From Guyanagaster necrorhizus (taxonomy: Eukaryota; Basidiomycota; Agaricomycetes; Agaricales; Physalacriaceae), in contig NW_025064889.1 in assembly GCF_019112545.1 (NCBI RefSeq), positions 1,223,893 to 1,287,892 on the forward strand: DNA of 64,000 nucleotides, read 5' to 3'. Numbering within the stretch: the first letter of the stretch is position 1; every line of letters begins with the position of its first letter. The notes below the pieces were generated by a model. It had not been told where the DNA came from. It was given only the letters and a program-made list of their open reading frames with translations, and searched no databases. A program made the position numbers and the translations under genes. Below are positions 57,491 to 64,000 of the stretch, one piece after another.

Positions 57491-60400
57491 AGGAGGATTT
57501 TAGTAAGTAACCTTTTAATGCATATATGGATGAGTTTCCAACATTTTCTTGACTAAAGCAGACAATACTAAAATAGTGCATTCCAAACCAGACATTATAT
57601 CTACCAGTACTAAGATATTCTCTGTAGAAATCAGTAATAAACATTTGCTGCTCAAAAAGAAAAAAGTATGCAAAAAGACTCAAATGCTCTCAAGAGCCAA
57701 ACCAGATGAGTGATGCCTCATAAGATGCATTTTATTATTCCACTAAGAACTGAAGAAAAAGCACAGGAGAAAGCAGAATCTAAACCACATATATTGCCAC
57801 CAGAACCAAGGATGAAACCAGCCATTCAGTGTGGAGCCTCTACAGAGAAGTCCCAGCCTGAGCAGGCAGTGGAGTACTTAAGGGAAGAGCACTCTAAACC
57901 AAAGACAGTAACAGGATGGAGGAAGCCAGACACAGCTGCCTGGGTATTATGAGCTGTAAAAGAATCTCCAAACCCAGTAGCCTTAGCCATGCTGAAAGGA
58001 TGGATACACCTGAAATAGCAGGCTGAAGCCAATCAGAATCTGATCAATATACTCCAAAGTATAGGAGAAGATGAAGCACTGTGAGTGCTAAAAGAAGTAC
58101 AATAAGAGAAAAAGTATATACAGGGAGAAAAGAGTGGGGATGAAACTGTCCTCTAAATCCAACTAGAGACACTGGACATCTATCAAGTGGTGAGCACTGA
58201 GGCCTTTTTAGACAGTGGGTGCATGGGAAGTTCTATAGATGAAGACTTCATCTGATGGAACAGATTCAATATCCAAAAAATTCCTAGATCCATTCCAGTG
58301 TATAATGCAGATGGAACTCTCAATAATAGAGGATCCATATCAGAGTACTGTGAACTATGAATGACCACTGGAAATAAGCATGTCAAGCAAATAGACTTTG
58401 CTGTAACCCATCTCTATAATTGAGAAGTGTTCCTAGGACATGACTAGCTTTAGAAGCATAATCCATGGATAGATTAGAAGGAAGGAGAAGTTGTTTTTGA
58501 TGAATGCACTTATGTCAGAAGACAGAGAGTCCACTCAGACTAAGATGAACCAGAAGAAATGATATAGCAGAAAATAGAGAAGAGAGATCAACTCTTAATG
58601 GTAGACTCTCAACTAGCTATAGAGGTCTGGGCAGCTGGCACTACTTCAAATGAGTTAGCTGCCAAAGTATATGCAGAAAAGCCCAAGAAGTCCTTCAAAG
58701 AGATGGTTTCCAGACAGTACAGAGACTTCATCAATATATTCAGCAAGAAAGACTTTGATGAACTACCACCAAGGAAACCATGGAATCATGCCATTGAACT
58801 GATACTAGAAGCAAACACTAATCTGGACTGCAAGGTGTACCCACTAGAAAGGGCTGAACAGGAAGAGTTAGACAAATTCCTGGATGAAAACCTAACTAGC
58901 AGAATAATCCAAGTATCCAAGTCTCCTATAGTCTCCCCCTTCTTTTTCATAAAAAAGAAGGATGGAAAGTTGTGACCAGTTCAGAATTACCAAAAACTTA
59001 ATGACCTTATCATTAAAAATCAGTACCCACTTCCATTAATTTCTGAGCTTATAGACAAACTATCAGGAGCCAGATACTTCATCAAACTGGATGTCTGGTG
59101 AGGATATAATAATATCCAAATCAAAGAAGGAGATGAATGGAAAGCTGCATTCTGAACTAACTGAGGACTGTTTGAGCCACTGGTGATGTTCTTCAGATTC
59201 ACCAACTCTCCAGCAACTTTTCAGACTATGATGAATGATATTTTTCAAGATCTTATCATGCAAGGAAAGGTCACCATTTATCTGGATAATATAATGATTT
59301 TCTCAAAGACTCTTGAAGAGCATCAAGCTGTGATACAGCAGGTGCTACAAATTCTTCCAGAAAACAAATTATATCTAAAGCCAGAAAAATATGAGTTTGA
59401 AACCCTGAAAATAGAATATCTAGGACTCATTATTGCTGAAGAAAGACTATGAATAGATCCCATAAAGACAGCAGAAGTATAAGAGTGGCCCACACTAGCC
59501 AAGAAGAAGAAACTGCAATCCTTTCTGGGATTTGCCAACTTCTGTTGATGATTCATAGAAGGATATAGCTGAGTGGAAGTGGAAAGAAGCCTAGGAACAG
59601 GTGTTTCAAGAAATCAAGCACCAGATTTGTTCAGATCCCATCCTGGCCATTCTCATTGATGATGGAAGGTTTAAGGTCAAAGCAGATGCATCTAAAGAAG
59701 CTCTAGGAGCCATTCTTAGCCAAGAACAGAAGGGACAGTGGAAACTGATTGCATATCTGTCAAAAGCACTCTCTGTCACAGAATGAAATTATGAAATCTA
59801 TGACAAGAAGTTACTTGCAATAATAACAGCTTTGAATGAATGGCATTATTATTTGATGAGAGCCAAGTATGATTTCAAAATATAGACTGATCACCAAAAC
59901 CTCCAGTATTTCAAAAAAACCACAAAAACTGAATTGACAACAAATATGATAGGTAATTGAATTGGCCAAATACCATTTTAGTCTTCATCATAAACTGGAT
60001 GCTGCTAACAGAAAGGCAGACCTACTCAGCCAAAGGGCAGACCATGACCAAGAAGGAAAGAATAATAAAGAAATGGTAATACTCAAGCCAGAAATGTTCT
60101 ACATGAATGCCATAATCTTTTCAACTGCCTCTGAAATCTTGAAGAAGATGCAGAGAGAAAAGAAATTCACAGAGGACTCAATACAGTTGGCCATTAACAA
60201 TGAAAAAGAAGAGTGGACCCTTGAGGAGGAGGTACTCTATTTTCACAACTGATTGTATATCCCAGTAAGTAAGAAGCTATGAGGGAAAATCATAGCCATC
60301 TGCCATGACAACCTGACAGCAGGACACCCAGGGATTGCAAAAACACAGGAGCTGATCACTCAGAACTATTGGTGATCTAACCTTCAAAAATCAATAGAAG

Positions 60401-61560
60401 CTTATGTCAAAGAGTGTAAAACATGTGAAAGAACTAAAGCTAGCACTCAGAAGTGGGCAGCACCATTACACTCCAATGAGATTTCTTCAGACAAATAGAA
60501 GATGATTTTGGTAGATATGATAGGTCCTCTTCCTGAGTCCAAAGGACATGATGCCATTTTAGCTGTTGTGGATTGATTTTTTAAAGAACTTATTTCTATT
60601 GCCACCAACATGAGTTTGAATATAGAAGGGTGAGCATGACTTTTTTTGAGATCATGTATATGCCCACCATGGCCTTCCAGACAAAATTATCTCAGACTGA
60701 GACCCACAGTTTATCTTGCAGTTTATAAAAGAGCTGTATAAGCTACTTGGAATCACTGGAAATCCATCAACAGCATATTATCTTCAAACAGATGGACAAA
60801 CAGAGAGAGTCAATCAAGAGATTGAAAAATATTTATGAATACTCATCAATCACCAGCAGGATGACTGGACAGAATAGCTTCTCTTAGCAGGATTCATTCA
60901 CAACAACCAAGAAAACTCTGCCACAGGATTTAGCTCATTCTTTGTGAACACTGGAATGAACCTCTCATAAAGGGACAGTCAAGTATCCCAAGCAAAAGAT
61001 TTTGCTATTGAAATGAAGAAGATCCATGATGAGACAGAACAAGCACTCCTAAAAGCAGCAGACTTGATAAAGAAACAATATGACAAGAAAAGAGCATCAG
61101 AAAAAGAGTATCAACTAAGAGATCAAGTCATGCTAGACATAAAAAACCTAAAGACAGACAGGATCATGAAAAAGCTGGATGACAAATATAGAGGGCCCTT
61201 TAAGATCACAAAGAAAGTAGGTGATGGGGCATATGAATTATCTATTCTAAAAACCTGGAAAATCCATCCAGTCTTCAACAAAGTCTTGCTCAAATCATTC
61301 CAACAGGCTGAATTCTCTAATCAGCAGAAACTACTACCACCTAAACCTATAGTGGTTGATGATGAAGACAAATATGAAATTGATGCTATTCTCAATAATA
61401 AGATTCAGTACAGAAAACAGTGGTTTTTAGTTCATTTCAAGAGGTATAGTAATGAGAAAAACTGATGGTATGCAGAAAAAGACCTTCCACATGCAAAGAC
61501 CCTTATCACCAAATATCAGACATGTAAAAATTCTCTGGCAGCTGTCAACTTTGCCCCATT
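57491..61560 (+). pseudogene. Element A pol: protease, RT, RNase H, integrase, chromodomain
   Basis: Protease DSGCMGSS (from 58211). Reverse transcriptase [20 protein letters not shown] palm, FTNSPATFQ, and YLDN at 59279-59290 (second catalytic Asp changed to Asn). RNase H (VKADASKEALGAIL about 59665, YDKKLLAI) lies in a shifted frame. Integrase fragments 60.29-60.90 kb: HDNLTAGHP ... CKTCERTK finger, QTDGQTERVNQEIEKYL. GPF module RGPFKITKK about 61187. Chromodomain EDKYEIDAILNNKI ... WFLVHFKRY (about 61365-61450). Frameshifts near 59.56 kb and stops throughout. It differs more from C/D/E/G than they do from each other. Confidence 0.85.
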
Positions 61561-61823
61561 GGGTTGACCAATGTTTGACAAGTCAGACTATATCCATATG
61601 TAATGATTGCTCTTCAGAAAAGACTGAACCCTCTTTGAATGCAAAAAGCTATTTATATAGCAAGAGGAAGATGATCTAGCTGCTGGAACCTTTGTTGATC
61701 AACCTTATTTCTTTGACCACACCAATGATATTTCCACTGAAATTGATGGCAAGAATGAAGCATGATCTTTCTTTCCTGGGCTGCTCTGAGCAATCAAGGA
61801 TGATTGCCTTGAAGAGAGGGTAA

Positions 61824-62397
61824 TATCATAATTTTTGCCTCTAAATCATGACCTTCCAATGCTTGATGATGAAGACATGATGACACTATAGTTACATCTT
61901 ATTTATTAATGCATAATAAGGTGATAAGAAACAATATGGTAACCATCATCATTCTACATCTTGAATACAATGAAAACTGTGGCATATGGGAAACTCACTA
62001 TAGTGATGGTACAGCAGAGTAACAATAACAAACAAAAGCAGGGGCACAGTCATTGTTATTCCAGACAATGAGCAGAGGGCATGAAAAGCAGACAATAGTC
62101 ATCTGTAGGATATAGGGTTCTTTAGACAGTATATAAGGCAGTAGTACACACTGATGTACCCCAGTCTTGAGCTAAGGTTTAATACACCCACTACACTCTC
62201 TGACTACCTGGTGTGAATACTCTTGCCACAATGACAGACTATATCTATCAGCTACAACTCTCCATCCCTCTCCATGAAATCCTTATAGCTTATCTCATTA
62301 TACTTCTATATCAAAACCAGACTCAGACTCAGCATCTAGAATCAGACTCTGGTGGAAGCAGTGCTAGAGATTTGTGAGTGTTAGTAAAAGCCTAACA
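61824..62397 (+). repeat. Element A 3' LTR
   Basis: 574 bp, identical in length to the 5' LTR, preceded by the purine run GAAGAGAGGGTAA. It starts TATCAT (TG to TA decay) and ends AGCCTAACA. Confidence 0.93.
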
Positions 62398-62618
62398 TCC
62401 TATTAGTAGTTAATTCTGAGTTGAGATCTGTTGGATTCTGATGTCAGCTGTTCACTACTGTGTTTGGAGTCTAGATACTAGAATATGAAATACAGATGTG
62501 AAATGATAATGGTAAAATGAAATTGATAGGTAATGAGAAGCAGCAGAATCCAGTGAGACTTGTGATTGAATTCATCATTGGTTGAGGTAGTATGGAGACT
62601 GATAGCATATGTATAACA
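62398..62618 (-). repeat. B-family solo LTR, 5' part (right fragment)
   Basis: On the minus strand it begins TGTTATACATATGC and follows the B LTR start block by block (ACCTCAACCAATG, CATTACCTATCAATTTCATTT, TTTCACATCTGTATTTCA). The A insertion point and target 5-mer TCCTA are at 62398-62402. The flank CATGA (62619-62623) pairs with CATGG (12698-12702). Confidence 0.85.
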
Positions 62619-64000
62619 CATGATTTGATCAATATCACACTGCTTAAATCTCAGCTTTACCACCAAAATCTCAATGAGACATTGATGCCAGTGATGACTA
62701 CTCTGCTTTAAATCATACATTCTTTATAAGATGACAGACTTGATCAGGATGAGAGCCAGACTCAGAATAGCCAGAAGGTTGATGCATATAGATGATTTCT
62801 TTATTGAGGAGCTTTTTATTCAAGTATGCACCTTTGATTGATATTAACTTGATAGAGCTCTAGGTCAAGTGCTGCAGCTATAGCAAAGATAGAATAGATT
62901 GATGCAAGCCTTGCAGCAGAGGCATAAGTGTCAAAGTAGTTGATGCCAAGTACTTGTAAGAATCCTTGCACTACTAAATGAGCTTTGAACTTGACTATGC
63001 TTCTCTCAGCATCCTTCTTGATTCAAAAGATCCACTTCAAGCCCACAATGTTTGCTCCAACTGGTTTGTTAACAATCTCCCAAGTCTCTGCAGTCTTCAA
63101 CATTATAAGCTCTTTCTGTATTGCATCTTCTCACAAAGGCCAATCAGGCTGTTGCTTCACTTCAGTTAAACTGCATGGCTCTAAGGCTTCTGCATTGGAT
63201 GTTGAAATGGCCATAGCATACTCCTCAAGGAAGTTAGCATCCTCAAGTATATTATTAACCAATCTGTCTCTCTCTCTTAAACTTGAGAGATATATTGTTT
63301 TCATTAATAGCTGATAACTGAACACTGATAGATACCACAGGGTTACTTGGATGTGCCAATACACTGTCTTTGCCAGAGATGAGGTCTAACATCCACTGGC
63401 TAGACTTTTGAGTACATTCAGAACAGGTTTCTTCAACTATGAGTTGGACTGTAGGCTGAGCTTCAGGAGTAAGTGACACCTGTGATGACTTTACAGTAGG
63501 CAGATTAGACTGAGTTTCTGGCATTAATAGAATCTTATATAGCTCAATGTCTTTCTCCCTTTTGAGATTATCAGTAGCAATACAAGTTGCATCAAAGTAG
63601 ACATTTTACTCAGTGAACACCACTTTACTCTCTGTTCAGTAGACATAAGATCCAATGCTTATTTCATTGAACTCAATCCACTGACCCTCACATACATGGC
63701 TATCCAGCTTTATAGCCTTAGTCTCAAGATGTACTCAGCACTTCTCTTCTCATTCCCACAACTCTTTTAGATCTGGCTTCTTCTCTGTGACAGCCTCATA
63801 AGGAGTCATTCCATTTAGAGCCTCTATTGATGTTCTGTTGAGAACTCAGACAGCATAGTGAACAGTCTCAGCCTATAAGAAGCAAGATAAGTTGCTCAAA
63901 TGCAGCATAGCTCTGACCTTTTCAATGACTATGCAATTATACCTTTCAGTCGTTCTATTATGCTGTGGTATATTATGCACAGTCATCTTTCTTGCCATGC
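62619..64000 (-). pseudogene. Copia pol, middle part: integrase C-terminus and reverse transcriptase N-terminal half
   Basis: Reading leftward from the edge: integrase end (VHNIPQHNRTTERYNCIVIEKVRAML, LNRTSIEALNGMTPYEAV; 63.80-64.0 kb), then a linker (63.25-63.74 kb), then copia reverse transcriptase (TWEIVNKPVGANIVGLKWIF, then FKAHLVVQGFLQVLGINYFDTYA, and YDLKQSSHHWHQCLIEI; 62.62-63.12 kb). It breaks at 62619 where the solo LTR entered; pol continues at 12697. Several stops; CpG absent. Confidence 0.82.

Larger units (their letters stand above)
12984..62397 (+). mobile_element. Gypsy element A (chromodomain Ty3/gypsy), split by E, G and an unknown insert
   Basis: Paired 574-bp LTRs at 12984-13557 and 61824-62397 delimit the element. 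Flanking 5-mers are TACTA (12979-12983) and TCCTA (62398-62402). Its own sequence is 13558 to about 14740, about 48510-48857 and 56716-61823. These join into gag and pol on the plus strand. Removing E, G and the unidentified stretch H leaves an internal region of about 6.7 kb, the same size class as the other gypsy elements here. CpG is almost absent and there are many stops and frameshifts: an old, dead copy. Confidence 0.88.
11403..64000 (-). mobile_element. Ty1/copia retrotransposon, outermost host of the nest, 5' end off window
   Basis: This minus-strand copia element is visible as two halves separated by 50 kb of later insertions. Reading leftward: integrase C-terminal part (63.75-64.0 kb), linker, and reverse transcriptase N-terminal half (62.62-63.25 kb); then the insertions (solo LTR, A and its contents); then reverse transcriptase C-terminal half, RNase H and 3' LTR (12.70-11.40 kb). 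The domain order integrase before reverse transcriptase is diagnostic of copia. The element is nearly CpG-free and full of stops. Its 5' LTR, gag and protease lie beyond 64000. Confidence 0.85.

Noticed and set aside
1..64000. CRISPR arrays, rRNA genes, plasmid or phage genes
   Set aside because: No regularly spaced repeats, rRNA cores or prokaryotic gene organisation; introns and chromodomain retroelements show a eukaryotic nuclear contig.

Overview
The window looks like a nuclear contig of an agaricomycete (mushroom-forming basidiomycete). It has a fungal-type UTP10/HEATR1 gene with many introns of about 46-58 bp, a DUF6535-family membrane protein gene (a family expanded in Agaricomycetes), an F-box-like relic, and chromodomain Ty3/gypsy retrotransposons with AACA-ending LTRs. 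There are no bacterial features, rRNA, tRNA or CRISPR. LAYOUT: (1) 1-11.0 kb is ordinary gene space with normal CpG content: UTP10 on the minus strand (C-terminus off the left edge), an F-box-like pseudogene, and a DUF6535 gene on the plus strand. (2) From about 11.4 kb to the right edge there is one continuous nest of LTR retrotransposons. The outermost is a minus-strand Ty1/copia element, with its 3' LTR at 11403-11691, its pol C-terminal half to about 12.7 kb, and the rest of pol at 62.6-64.0 kb. Its reverse transcriptase was hit by a B-family element that survives only as a solo LTR (12703-12983 + 62398-62618). That solo LTR was hit by gypsy element A (12984-62397, 574-bp LTRs). A contains gypsy G (48858-56710, minus), gypsy E (15431-47443, plus), and an unidentified stretch 'H' into which E landed. 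E's 5' LTR was hit by gypsy C (15589-39985, plus). C's 3' LTR was hit twice, by gypsy B (23611-31617, plus) and gypsy D (31766-39816, minus). The junctions close arithmetically: when the inserts are removed, interrupted LTRs return to exactly the length of their intact partners (E 469, C 518 bp), and 5-bp target-site duplications flank each insertion (CACAG, CCAGC, TTGCT, ACTTT exact; CAATA/CAATG, TACTA/TCCTA, CATGG/CATGA with one mismatch). HOW THE ELEMENTS WORK: each gypsy element has the order LTR, priming site, (leader ORF), gag with a CCHC knuckle (lost in E), pol (protease, reverse transcriptase, RNase H, integrase, chromodomain), polypurine tract, LTR. The most striking shared property is that the 11-13 bases just inside the 5' LTR are the reverse complement of a segment of the same LTR 24-26 nt after a TATA box, where transcription should start. 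This is the Tf1/sushi self-priming arrangement, and it covaries between families. Element B also carries a spliced, antisense accessory gene with a coiled-coil region and a zinc-cluster-like cysteine motif. DECAY: A, E, G and copia are almost free of CpG and full of stops, C is intermediate, and B and D keep CpG and long ORFs. Premature stops are mostly TGA at positions whose alignment between copies points to ancestral CGN arginine codons, so decay is by CpG deamination. All assignments are by reading the sequence; no database search was run.
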